DNA from: Acorus gramineus
Lineage: Eukaryota > Streptophyta > Magnoliopsida > Acorales > Acoraceae
Assembly (NCBI GenBank): GCA_030737835.1
Contig: CM060849.1
Location: 15,605,216-15,669,215 of the forward strand
Direction of reading: 5' to 3'
DNA: 64,000 nt
Shown here: positions 1-11,509 of the stretch, piece after piece
How positions within the stretch are numbered: position 1 is the stretch's first letter
Layout: every line of letters begins with the position of its first letter
Notes under the pieces: generated by a model
What the model saw: the letters and a program-made list of their open reading frames with translations, nothing else
Databases searched by the model: none
What the model was told of the DNA's origin: nothing
Made by a program: the position numbers and the translations under genes

Positions 1-520
1 AAAGAAATATTATTATGTTGGAATATTAAACAATAGTTTAAAATAAAAATAAAAATGAAATGGGCCCACTAGAAGAGAAAGGTGACAATATGACATAACA
101 CGAAAAAACAGAGGGGGCCAACAAAAATAGGAAATGGGAATAACGGGTGAGAAAGGGGGAAGGGTTTCCAGAAAAGTCCAATCCAAATAGTACGGAAGAG
201 GGCCACGTCGGATGTCATCCAATACAACCAATCACCTTCTTAACAGCTCACCTCGTATAACTTACTTGCCAACTCATACAAATTAACACCAACCTGTAAT
301 AAAATCCAAAACCAAGAAGAAATATTTTTTTTATTTTTATATTTATTTTTTGGGTTGGGTCAATTGCATCCTGCCCCTAACAAAACATGCTTTCATCGAC
401 ATATATAAAGTTCGGATATCCTCCATATAAACAATGCCTGTGATTATCGACTTAATTCATATAATTTTCTGCTGTCACCCAATTAACCTTCTGTTAATTA
501 ACCTAGCCAATTTGAGTAAA

Positions 521-566
<46 letters not shown>

Positions 567-2634
567 TCACCCATTTACTTTCACTCATCTCTCCTCCATC
601 TAAACCTGTGAAATTGTCAATGAATGGCTCAGATTTTGTGCAATGACATTATAAGAGACACAAATACAATGCTATATTGATAAATAACCCCATCCTTGCC
701 TCGTTTTCAATCAGCCATATGATTTATAAGAGGTGATGAAGTTAATTTGACAGTGAGACTCACAAATTCAAATGTGTTGAACAATAAAAAATAATTTAAT
801 TCTAGGATGTAGCAGAAATAATTATACTATTTTATAATTTATACCAATTAATTCTGGATACAAATTCTCACTCATTCTAATATTTTAAATATTTATTTTA
901 TTACCATTCCACCTTGTCCTAATTTATTCCACCCCAATTCAGCTATCAAACATGGACTTGAGATTTAAAAATATCTATGATGTTATGATATAAATTTGAA
1001 TGAATTGAATTAATAAGATTGCACTATGTTCCATGTTACAACTTTTAATAGGGTGGTATGATCCTACACTGATTCATTAAGGTATTATTCTAGTGTGATC
1101 TCGTCAACTCCAATAGATTATTTGGTATGAAAATATTAGTTTTTTTTTTAGCCTAATTTCTAAATCATACGTATTTTAATTTAAAGAAAAAAATATATAA
1201 TGTATTTAATAAAATACATATTTTATAAAATAAAATAAAATACATGTTATAATAAATTATATGAATTTATTTATAAAAACTATATTTACTGAGTTATATA
1301 ATGAAAAAGTGGCACTGTATAAAAATGATACGTAAATTCAAAACTTATCAAACCAGTAGATTCTTTTGGATGTACCATATGTCAGAATGAATAAATAAAT
1401 AATTTTAATATTTTTTAAAATTTTCTCTCTCCAAGAGCAGAGGGGTCAGCCAGCACAAAGACAAGGATGGGTGGGGCCCAGAGTCACAATTAGGCCACGT
1501 CATATCCCAATCTCGGACATTAAAAACATAACAAATCCTATATAGTGGCTGAAAAAGAGAGAAGCAGTTGGGAGAGTCAAGGAAAAAAATAATATTAGGA
1601 TGAGAAGAGAAGAAAACAAAAGCATAATAATAATAATAATAATAATAAAAAGTAAAATAAACAAACATCTGATGGGTGCTAAACCTTCCAATAAAGGAAT
1701 GCAGACGATTGTACTCACAGGAGCATTTGCATCCCTCAATTGGAAATACATGGTGCAACAACAGCAAGACCCACCACCACTCCCCCACTTCTTTATGTTG
1801 TGTGGTTGTGTGTGTTAGATTCTCTTCCCCTGTTTGCATCAACAACAAAAACAAGTGTCAAACAGCCATCCCCCCCCAACATGCTTTTCATCCCTCTTTT
1901 ACCCCTTCTGTCTCCCTCCCACACTTAAGTGCCACATATCCCTTTTAAAAGACAATAATTTCAATTGTTAACTCAATTGGGGAGGATTTCCTTTTATTTT
2001 CTTTATATTAGAAAATAATATGTATCATCTCTCTGTGTCCAATCACAAGTCAGTAAGTTATTTGTATGTGCAAGAGTGTGATTAGTTCTAATTTTAATAT
2101 GAATCTAATTCTAATTGATTTACACCCAAACTATCTCGACTTTCAATCTGATTAATGTTCAGGTTTGATTTAGATTAGATCAAAATTGTAGTTAAGTCCA
2201 ATTTTAATCGTTGATATCATTTTAAATTGTTCTAAAAACTTACAGCAATCAAAATAAAAGATGATTGATGGCTCCACGGTAAAGACAACAAAGATGAAAT
2301 GTTGGATGACAGTGAAGAAGCAAAAAATCAAAATATAATAGATTTTAGAGTAAAAACACATTATATGATATAAATTTTATTTCATAGATTGAACTATCTA
2401 AATATTTAAATTTGTCACTCACTCTTATCGAGCTCGAATTGAATTTGATTAATCCAACCTCTCAATCCAAATTGTATCTGAATTTAGATTTGGTTTCATC
2501 AAATGCAAATTTGGATTGAACCCGACCATTAAAACTTGATTCCAAACCCATCTAAAAGTCCAATTAGATCAGATTCAACTTGTTCAAATTGTACACCTAA
2601 TACTACCTTGAGAATATATTGTTTTTCTTCTTGG
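1..2634. other. Intergenic, AT-rich with microsatellites and MITE debris
   Basis: No reading frame here resembles a known protein. The stretch holds a compound (TC)13(AC)10 microsatellite at 521-566, a (TAA)n run at about 1624-1648, and at roughly 745-960 a degraded inverted copy of a MITE family also seen near 34755-35100 and 61080-61440. A short imperfect hairpin lies at 1686-1745 (see findings). The open frames overlapping 434-646 and 1405-1948 come from low-complexity repeats. Confidence 0.6.
521..566. repeat. Compound (TC)13(AC)10 microsatellite
   Basis: Thirteen TC dinucleotides (521-546) pass directly into ten AC dinucleotides (547-566). This is read directly from the sequence and is likely to vary in length between individuals. 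Confidence 0.95.
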
Positions 2635-2652
2635 CTTAGATTTCCTTCTTTA

Positions 2653-2844
2653 GTATGAGTTTTTTTCTTTCTTTTTTGGTAACAAGGCTCATGAGGGGCA
2701 GATATAACAACAAACCTACTAGAGGTGAACACACCCATAAGGAGGTTGTCAAGGTTTAAATCCATGACCTCCTGCAAGGAGAGGGTGCAACTCAACCACC
2801 GTGTTAGGCGAGTGGTGGTGCCCTTCCCCGCATGAGTTGAATCC
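2653..2844 (-). mobile_element. tRNA-derived SINE, minus strand
   Basis: Read on the minus strand, the body has a box A-like stretch (CACGGTGGTTGAGTTGCA), a box B-like stretch (GGTCATGGATTTAAACC), a GAGCCTTGTTACC end and an A-rich tail. It is flanked by imperfect target duplications of about 16 bp: plus-strand 2635-2652 (AGATTTCCTTCTTT core) and 2845-2861 (AGATCTTTTCTTCTTT core). The SINE at 11333-11490 has the same GGTGGTTGA box A and the same GAGCCTTG-T-A-tail end, so the two belong to one family. Calling it tRNA-derived rests on the internal promoter boxes; no source tRNA can be named. Confidence 0.65.
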
Positions 2845-2861
2845 AAGATCTTTTCTTCTTT

Positions 2862-4630
2862 GACAAATGATGGCCATCATAAATGCAATTTATTTGATTG
2901 TTTGTGATTTGGTTTAGAGTAGTTATTGAGTGATTTGATAAAATTGAAATACTTGTGGTATAGGAGCTGATTGGGTAACTTCAATTCTAACTATATCTAG
3001 ATATATTGATAAGATGGCAAGAGATGGTGAAGGTTTATAAAAATTAGAAATGTTCACATCTTTCACTAATTTTCTTGATGAGGAAATTTTTAGAAATGAA
3101 TGAGATTTTTTTTTCAAACATTTTCTAATGGAAAAATGATATGTCTGTGTGCTATTTCATCTACAGCCTTCATTGAATTTTTAAAAATTTAAAAATAAAT
3201 TTGTCAATTGAAGTAGAAACTGTTAAAAAAAACGTGAAATATAAATATTAATAGGCCAAGTGTAGCTGCAAAATAGATCAAGTGTGAATCACATGCAAAT
3301 CATATACACAAGAAAAGTGAAAAACAAACCAATTACCCTAACAGAAGAACCAACCCCGTGAAGGATGTGGGATGATGTAGTGTCAAATTGGTTATGCCTA
3401 TAAAAAATTGTAAAAAATAGAATGACAAATAGAAGATTAACATCCTCCAATATTTCCCTTTCACAATATTCAAGGATACCATTTATTATTGAAAAACAGA
3501 ATACCATCTATCATTGACTCATCCATGGGGGACCTCACCGACCTCCTTCAATACTTATTTGCACATGATAACTCTGTTTTCCATTCAAATCATGTACCTC
3601 TGTTTTTTATTATTACTAGTTATAGGTTTATTTGTTTAGATAAATGAAAACCCCACTTATACAACTTTGCAAATCCAGCCAACAATCCACCAACTAAACG
3701 AATGGAATAATTTGGTTATTCCATTTGCAGCATGATCAATATACTTAGTATGCCTAAATTTCCCATCAATCAAAACCATAATGACCACTACCAAAAAAAT
3801 TCCTATAAAGTGATGGTCTTCCAAAACCATGTTTTATCAATATTGTGTTGAATAACTTACCCAACTTGGCATTAATCCTAATTAACTTTGCTTTTCAAAC
3901 ATGGTTTCAAAATTCTTTTAATGGCCTCAACATCCCCCAATTAACATCTATAAATCGTCTTCAAGAAACTTAAGTTTTCTTGCACCAATTTATGCACGTA
4001 ATGTGTTCACATATCTCAAGTTGTCCTTTGCATGCACCCAAACATTGATGGATAGGACATGGTGGAGCACCTTTTACATATAAAAATTGAAAAGGACATG
4101 TACCCACCCCCACTAAATTGGCAAAATAGTTTTGTGCGTGGCTTCTCTTGAACCACCAAATCCTATGACCATAAATGGTGTCTGAGAGACCTAAAAAACC
4201 TTGGATTTCAACTTGACAAATGTTTTATTTAGAATTGCTCCATAAAATAACTTTTAGTCGTCCAAAATGGCAAATGTTTCATTTTCGATGATGCAAATGT
4301 AGTACTTGATTGAATAACTATGCTACCTAATGCGAAAAGTATAATATGTAAATTAGAATTTTATGTTTGTTTCTCTTTTTTCTTTTTTTTTCATTATAGA
4401 CGCATTGCCTCCACCATGTCCCATATGATCTTTATATACATCCTGTCAAATATGATATTGTTTCGGGCATGATTATCATATTGCCCACGTACCTACCGGT
4501 ATGATGAACTAAATATCCTCGCTTCTGGTTTTTGTACTTGTATCACAGTTCCTATCACAGTTCCCTGCCCGTGACCCACATCTTCTCTGGGCTGGTGAAC
4601 CTCTATGTTGGTATGTTTGTTTATCTGGTT
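2862..4630. other. Intergenic, no recognised gene
   Basis: This is AT-rich sequence without a convincing gene. The minus strand between about 3650 and 4000 reads like very degraded coding sequence full of stops, but no family can be named. Confidence 0.45.
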
Positions 4631-4830
4631 TGTTAATTATTATTTATTAGGATATGACTGAGTTGTAATAGATAAAATCAAATTATTGATTTGATTAACA
4701 AAAGACCCACGTAATTTCTTTTAGTTATGAAGAAATAATATTTAAAATATAGTAACTCATGTGTTTATCTGTCTTTTTTTTTTCTTCTCTGCATTATTTT
4801 TATATTTATTTTATTTTTAGATTTTTAACA

Positions 4831-4842
4831 TGGTATCAGAGC
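4831..4842 (+). other. Primer-binding site (tRNA-iMet) of the TRIM-like element
   Basis: TGGTATCAGAGC follows directly on the CA end of the left LTR. It is the canonical 12-base plant retroelement primer-binding site. Confidence 0.8.
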
Positions 4843-5351
4843 ATTGATTAATTTTGATCTTATAATTAAAAGGACATGATCTTGAAATATTTTTTTTTAT
4901 GAAATTTCTTTCCTCCAATTTATTTATTAAAGTTTATGATTTTTTTCTAATTTTTTCTAAATATCTCAATTAAAGTTATTAAAAGAGATCGTGATAGATC
5001 TGATCCAGTGGGCCATAACTCTGACAGACTCAAAGAGCGAGATTAAAGTGAAGAATTCCCATGGATAGATGATGACTACCAAATTACATGATAATTTTTT
5101 TTATTATTACATGAAATCAAAGCTTCATATCATATATAATAATCACGTTATTATATTAATAGAACATGTGATTGCATAAGGGTATTAAAAAATAAAGAAT
5201 TTGACTAATTTGTAATGGATAAAATTAAATCATTGAATGATTTAGTTAAAAAATTCTATTGAGATTTAGTAGGATTCATGTAATCTCTTTCTAATTATGA
5301 ATAATAATATTCAAAATGTAGTCTCATATTTCTCTTCTTCTCTATATTATC

Positions 5352-5887
5352 TAGGGGTGCAACTTGGGCGGGTTGAACCTAACCCAACCCGACCCAACCC
5401 GGTTCATGGGTGGGTTTGGGTTGAGGTTTTTCTCTGCCGGGTTCAACCCAACCCGAACCCAAACTAACCCGAACCCAATTCGGGTCGGGTTCAGGTTGGG
5501 GGGGTCGGGTTATGCGGGCTCAACCCGAATCCGAATTGGTGAATGTTTTTTTTATATTTTTGTTGAAAAGCGATGAAGTTATGTTTAGCTTAATTAAAAT
5601 TTAGAATATGTATTTATAAACTATTTGGATTTTGTAAGTTTTTTTTTTTGTGGTGAATATACATTTAATTAATTAGAGTTTATTGTGTTGTTTATTAAAT
5701 AATTTTTATGATCTTTTAAGTATTAAATCCGAGCCTGACCCGAGCCCAACCAGAGCCCGAATTCGACCCGAACCCGCTGGTTGAGGTCAGGTTCGGGTTG
5801 AACCCTTTGGGTTGAGGCCGGGTTCAGATTGGGCTCTATGCAATGTGGGTTAAAGTCGAACCCGACCCAACCCGCCGAGTTACACTA
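5352..5887. mobile_element. hAT-like MITE inserted in the right LTR of the TRIM
   Basis: Terminal inverted repeats read TAGGGGTGCAACTTGGGCGG on the left and, reverse-complemented, TAGTGTAACTCGGCGGGTT on the right. Subterminal regions are packed with ACCCGAACCC-type motifs in both orientations. The TAGGG end and the relatedness to the better-preserved element at 49145-49521 point to the hAT superfamily. The flanking 8 bp (ATATTATC against GATATTTT) do not match cleanly, so this copy is older or eroded. Confidence 0.65.
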
Positions 5888-6138
5888 GATATTTTAGATA
5901 TTTTATTTTTAGATTTTCATCATTATTAACTTAAATTCATTTTGACCAATGATAAGAGAACTTATCTTCAGATCACTATTTTTGAAAGACGTGATTTAAT
6001 TTAACACTTTGAGGGTTAATTATTGTTTCATTGTTGATACAAATTCATTTGAATAAAAAAAGGGACCAAAATTTCGATTATTAAATCTTATTATGGTCTT
6101 GAAAAATACATTATCCAGTACAATGTATATAAATTTTA

Positions 6139-7004
6139 GGGTGATTTGTACTTTTAGCCTCCCTAAAATGAATACAGGTAGGAATAGCTCCGTTCATCAA
6201 ATATTTACAAAAACTATAGTCTCGTTGATCCGGTCAGCACTGCCACATCAGCGCTGTTTTTTTTTTTTTTTTTAATTTTTGTACTAACAAATTTTTAGCT
6301 CCCATGTGGAAACACTGAAGAATACAATTTTTCAATGCCCCTGTGAAAATATTGGAGACGGATTAGATACAAATTTTCAATACTTCTACTAATGCCAGTC
6401 AGGGATTGGATGAACAATTTACTACTCTGGCTCAATTAGCTGTGCCGTCTTCTTCAGCAACTGACGTCCTCTTCGTTAGCACTTCCTGCTCCGAGAAAAG
6501 TTAAAAAGAAAGGATTTATAAAAGTATTTGGATGATTGTATTTATGGGACTTAAGAGATGTTTATTATCTATGCATTTTCATATGTGTTCGAGAAACAGG
6601 GGTGGAGTGATTGTATTTATGGGATTTAAGTTTTATTTCACTTATGTTGTTTCATTATATGTTTTTTCGAGCAGGATTTTCATATCTGTATTTGAGAAAA
6701 CTATCAATTTATACAAAAAAAGAAAAAAAAGGAAAAAAACACTAAAGTAAAAATATACTGGAGACTGATTATATATCATCTGTTTTCTAAAGACGGATTA
6801 TATATAATCCGTCACTAATGTCTTCAGGGGGCATCAAAATGTGAGGGAGACGCATTATATATAATCCGTCTCAGGTACAAAAATTCAAACAAAAAGACAC
6901 GTCAGCGTTGATCAAGTCAATGGGGCTTGTTTTTGTAAATATTCGATAGACGGAGTTATTTTTTTCAATATTTATTTTAGGGGGGGCTAAAGTGCAAATT
7001 ACCC
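6139..7004. mobile_element. Mutator-like non-autonomous element with perfect 9-bp target duplication
   Basis: The element begins GGGTGATTTGTACTTTTAGCC and ends with the reverse complement of GGGTAATTTGCACTTTAGCC. The inverted repeats remain recognisable over about 105 bp each. The 9-mer TAAATTTTA lies at 6130-6138 and again at 7005-7013, an exact duplication of the length made by Mutator-family transposases. The 866-bp body has no transposase frame. It does contain a near-duplicated ATTGTATTTATGGGA segment (about 6536 and 6612) and palindromes at 6792-6813 and 6847-6872. Confidence 0.85.
6792..6813. repeat. Perfect 22-bp palindrome inside the Mutator-like element
   Basis: GACGGATTATA is followed directly by its reverse complement TATAATCCGTC. 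A second near-perfect copy of the same palindrome spans 6847-6872, and half-copies lie near 6353 and 6762. Confidence 0.9.
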
Positions 7005-7013
7005 TAAATTTTA

Positions 7014-8880
7014 TTGATTCATTGCCCAAAACTAAAGAACAACTTAAAAAAAATCAATAGAGAATTATGCTCTAACGGCACATCATTTTTATAAGATACA
7101 ATTTAATTAAAATCATAGCAATTCATGATGACCTAAAATAAAAGATCTTATAGAATAAAATTTCATCTAAAATCATGATATAGGCTCCCATCAAAAACAT
7201 TATAAGAAAACACATGATGAATGCTATTATTTCGTGGGAAATATCTTCCAATGCATATTAAATATCATGTTTAGATATTACTAGAAAAAACAAATATAAG
7301 AGTTTAAATAGGGGATTTCTTGAAAACGAGATGCATTTCAATAATGGACGTGAGGATCGCTGTTTAAATAGGAGATCTCTAAATGACAAGCCTGATTAAA
7401 TATTTTTAACAGATCCTTCATCATCGAGAATTTCCTTCATTTTATTTTATTTTATTTATTTTCTTATTTTGTTTGTAATTTTGTTATTCTATTTTCTCTC
7501 ACCTTCATATTTTAAAATCTTCAATAAAATTATGGTAGTAATATTTATTTATTTTAAAATAAAAATAAAATATAACCTATGCATTATTCCAACCAGATCT
7601 CCCCCCCCCCCCCGAGTCACAAAATCTGGTCGAGTCACCTCACTTGCTAGCAACCCAAGGAAAAAAACAGAAACAATAATTGATGGAATGGAACAGACAT
7701 GGAATAATATATATCATTATAATGATGATAAGTATTGTAGTCCTTCCCAGAATGGGAACAACCTATGTGTTGAGAAAACAAACGAGAGGACAAACAAAGA
7801 AGAAAAAATAAAGTAAAAACAGAAGTGTTCCAAGGAATCCGAGGAGATGTGCCTGTAATGTTGCACTGCTTATGTTTTTAGTTTCTTCTTTGAATTAAAA
7901 GAGTTGTTATACACAATTTTTTCATTACCAATTTCAATATCATATATCTTGTTAACTTAATGTATTTACATTAATGGAATAAATACTTTATTAAATTTTT
8001 ATTTTATAAATGGATCTATGTAAAAATCATTGGAATATTGTAACGCCCCAGGTTTACACAGCAAGAAATTATCCGTTATGTCTCTAAATAGGCTCACAGG
8101 TTTAAAATGCGTCTTGGTGTGTAAGAGCCATGCTCACGTATAAGCACAGACTATTTCCTTCCATTAGGCGATGTGGGAGTAAATACTCTCACCCAATCCA
8201 TGAGCCTCTTGGGACTCTTGGGCTTGAGCCAGACGTCACAAATATTCACACTCTTTATTTTTTTTTATAATAACATATATCTAGTTATGAAATTTGTTAT
8301 ATTAAAATAATTAAAATATGTGGAATGAAATTGAGACTGAAAATGAATTATGCGTGACATTTTTTTTGAACTAATAATAAATGGACGCTGATACATCCAC
8401 TCCATTTTATGACCCCTTTTTTAGTTGACATGCCACTAATACAGTGTATAAAATTGATGAATATAATATGTACTTCACATTATATATATAAAACATGTAA
8501 AAAAATTATGCACTCAATTTATACATATTTTTTATAAAAATATTGCAATAGATAAAATTAGTGTGTTGAATGAGTATGCAAACGGGACTGTATCATATTC
8601 CATAATAAATATATGAGTGTTGTTACACACAATTTTTTTTCAGTCCCAATTCCAGTTACATATGAGTCGATAGAAAGTTAGAGGAGTATATACTCACATT
8701 AATAAGGTATATGCTTCCATATAAATTTTTCATATTTTTTTATAAATGCTTATATCCATGCAATTCATTTGAGTATATGCTTCATTTTTTAAAAACGTGC
8801 ACTTCATTAAATGAGATATATTTATTTTAGAAAAATCAAAACACATGTAGACTGAAATCAGAGCTGAAAAAAAGACTGCA
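7014..8880. other. Intergenic with repeat fragments
   Basis: No gene is supported. A C13 run lies at 7601-7613. At about 8040-8240 is a dispersed plant repeat beginning TGTAACGCCCCAGG and containing GGCGATGTGGGAG and GACGTCACA, a pattern familiar from several plant genomes. I cannot class it further. Sequence at about 8600-8880 is a copy of the AT-rich element family also found at 15934-16505. Confidence 0.45.
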
Positions 8881-8884
8881 TGTA

Positions 8885-9380
8885 TCCAAATATCCCCCCC
8901 TGTAAATTGCATGAAATCCATATAACTTCCTAAGTTTTCATGAAGGCCATATAACCCCCTGAAAACACCTATGTAAATCCAAATAGACAATTGAATTAAA
9001 TTTTTGTTGACAAATGATAAATATTATGTTCGGTTAACATTGGGTGAAGACTTAATAAACAAAAGAAACCCTCCAATGTGTTAAAAATGTGAATTGTTTT
9101 TATAAATAATAATTTTTCCTCTCCGAATAAGGTTTTATAATCTATTTGGAGAAGATAAATCATCATTTATAGTTGATTTTTCACACTGTTAATAAGTTGT
9201 ATGAGGTTTTTGGTATATTTTGTTTTCAGTTAAGGTTAACCAAATGAAATATTTACAGAAATATTTTTTATTTATCAATGAAAATTTAACTTAAGATGTT
9301 ATTTGAATTTATATAGGTATTTTAAAAAAATATAAAATTTTTAAGTAAAGTCAGGTGGTTATATAGAATTTGGATAATTT
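8885..9380. mobile_element. Long inverted-repeat MITE, family A copy 1
   Basis: Starts with ATCCAAATATCCCCCCC and ends in the inverse GGTTATATAGAATTTGGAT. Inner segments (AAATCCAAATAG, TTTTTGTTGACAAATGAT, GGTTTTATAATCTATTTGG) match, in order, copies at 14667-15207 and 35549-36065. Most of the element is two inverted arms. It has no coding capacity. Confidence 0.65.
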
Positions 9381-9496
9381 AGTGTGTGTGTGTGTGTGAA
9401 TTTGTCTCATTTACTTGTGTGTATATATAATATAATAACATGTGATGAGTGGTGGGGGTTGAAACATTAAGAGAGATCAACATAAAAAAAAAAAGG

Positions 9497-9776
9497 GATT
9501 TTTATTTTTTAGTCTCTACAAAATATATGATTTAATGATTGATTCTTCACTTCTTCATATTATAATTTAAATCTCTAAATTTAAATGGTATGTTTCTTAT
9601 TAGTCTCTGGGAGGGACTTATCACTAAATTATTTAATTTTTTTATTAGTCACTATAAAGGATTAAAAGAGAATATATCTTTTAAATTTAGGGACTTAAAT
9701 TATAATATAAAAAAACATGAGGGATCAATCAATGAATTATATAATTTTTAGGGACTTAAAAATAAAAAAACTCTAA
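9497..9776. mobile_element. Inverted-repeat MITE, family B copy 1
   Basis: The left arm begins GGGATTTTTATTTTTTAGTC and the right arm ends in the inverse of AGAGTTTTTTTATTTTTAAG. Arms share TGATTGAT(C/T)C and TTAAATTTAGAG-type segments. Runs of A flank both sides, so an A-rich target duplication is likely. The same family recurs at 40680-40898. Confidence 0.6.
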
Positions 9777-9943
9777 AAAAAAAAAAAAAGTGTGCGGAAG
9801 GACTTGTTGTCCTTGTGATGGGTATGGGTCCCATCAATCCTTGTTTTGTGTAGGCTGGCACATCTTGGGGAGAACTTGAAATCGAAGTATACTTCATGTT
9901 CTCTGAGTTTTATTAAACAAAAATAATTTAATTCAATTAAGAT

Positions 9944-9987
9944 GCGCGCGCGCATACACATGTGTATATATATATATATATATATAT
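9944..9987. repeat. (GC)n / (AT)n compound microsatellite
   Basis: A GC-alternating run (9944-9953) is followed after a short spacer by an AT-alternating run (9966-9987). Seen directly. Confidence 0.9.
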
Positions 9988-9994
9988 TCATGTT

Positions 9995-11310
9995 ACGTGC
10001 CCATCAAAGAGTTTTATCAATATTTTGGTTACATTATTATAATAAAAAAAAGTTAATTATTTTATATATATACTACCTATATGTTAATAGTAAAATAATA
10101 AAATTATAAAAGAATCAATATATTCATTTCATTTGAAACCAATAAGGGAAGAAGGTGAAGAATAATCAATATTTACATTGTGATGATGATTAGTCTATTA
10201 TAATAAATTTTAAGTCCTGTCATTTCTTTCCACTAGTTAGGGGTGAACTATAATACTAAGATTTGATGATAATAATTTATCAATTGATATATTTTCAACC
10301 ATGTAAGATTTCAATAATATATAATTAATTATGTTATTATTTGTATAGTAGTTGTATAAAAACAATTAGCATGTGTTTTATAAAATTTATTTTTAGTGAC
10401 TCATGATTCACATCTCGTGCCCAATATTAAAAATAAGGATCTTGATAAAAAAAAGAAAAAAGAAAAGAAGAAGATAAAATCAGAAATTAAAAAGTTTTCG
10501 TTTCATGACACTTATCGTGAGCGGTCTTACTATCCTTTTATTGAAAATAAAAGTATACGTGTTTGGATATCAAAACCTAAAGTCTTGCATGAGTGATTTG
10601 GCCGGTTCTCTTGTGGCCAATAAAAACTGATCTTGGGCCTTTTTGGTTGAGGTCCTTCAACCACTTTTATTTGGAAATTCGTTTGTTAATTGTTTTTCTT
10701 ATTATTTTTTATCTCTCACTATCCTTGCTTTCATATATTGAAGTCATTGTTTTCTTCTTTTCTACGCTGCCCTGCTTTTGTTTAATCAAACAACATATAT
10801 GTAGCACTATTAAACTTAGTAATCATAAAAAGTATTGTTTTATCGGTATAAAACCTTATAACTATGTGATGATAACTTATGAAAATCTTAAATTTAACAA
10901 TTCTAAAGGAAACTAAATTATTTACAAATATTATAAATGACAATGGATTAAAATATTGTTTTAAATGGAATATAAAGTTCCACTTGAAATGAAGAATAAA
11001 TGAAGAATAGACCATGTTAAAAACATTATAACAAAAAAAATGTAAGTACCATCTAAATAAAATCTAATAGCTATACTAGGATAACTTATATACACACTGA
11101 TAATAATTTCAAATGAGCTGGATAAAGCTATTATCCCTCATACACTCTAACGATGACAAAAAAATATATATAATCAATTGTGAATTATCCCAACATCTAT
11201 CTATTCCCCATTATCAATCTTTTTGGTGTCACACCCTAAACTGTTTAAAGGATTTACAAATAATGAACAAGTGAAGGGGTTTGTTTTTAAAAATTAAAAA
11301 CAATAGAACC
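9995..11310. other. Intergenic, nothing recognised
   Basis: AT-rich sequence. The open frames at 10396-10916 and 10782-11015 match no family I know and lack gene-like composition. Confidence 0.5.
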
Positions 11311-11332
11311 TAAAACTGAGAAAACCCGCATC

Positions 11333-11490
11333 ACCCCTCGTTGGCAAGGTGGTTGAATTGCATCTGTTTTACACGGCTGTCCGATCCCGGTGAACCCCCT
11401 TTGAAGAGTTTTAGGGCCTTGTGTCCTGTCTCTGTATCAGTCCTTTGTGAGCCTTGCTAAAAAAAATAAAAATAAAAATAAAATAAAAAT
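11333..11490 (+). mobile_element. tRNA-derived SINE with clear target duplication
   Basis: The body opens ACCCCTCGTTGGCAAGGTGG (box A-like GGCAAGGTGGTTGA), has a box B-like GTCCGATCCC, and ends GAGCCTTGCTA followed by an (AAAAT)n tail. Flanking duplications are TAAAACTGAGAAAACCCGC at 11311-11329 and TTAAACCGAGAAACCC at 11491-11506. The shared tail end and box A tie it to the minus-strand SINE at 2653-2844. Confidence 0.75.
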
Positions 11491-11509
11491 TTAAACCGAG
11501 AAACCCATC

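Larger units (their letters stand above)
4631..5922 (+). mobile_element. TRIM-like miniature LTR retrotransposon, interrupted by a MITE
   Basis: Two diverged direct repeats act as LTRs: about 4631-4830, and about 5183-5351 continued at 5888-5922. Both share the order TTGTAAT(A/G)GATAAAAT, GTAATxTCTTT, ATATTxAAAAT, CTCTTCTTCTCT and a TATTTTTAGATTTT end. Immediately after the first repeat, 4831-4842 reads TGGTATCAGAGC, the primer-binding site complementary to initiator tRNA-Met that is standard in plant Ty1/copia-type and TRIM elements. The internal region is only about 350 bp and codes for nothing. A separate MITE sits inside the right LTR. Exact LTR ends and the target duplication are not certain. 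Confidence 0.65.

Noticed and set aside
434-646. 70-residue frame over the (TC)(AC) microsatellite
   Set aside because: The Ser/Leu/His/Thr repeats come from the dinucleotide runs.
3650-4000. Degraded coding-like sequence on the minus strand
   Set aside because: Stops and frame breaks are frequent and no family could be named. It is too weak to annotate as a pseudogene.
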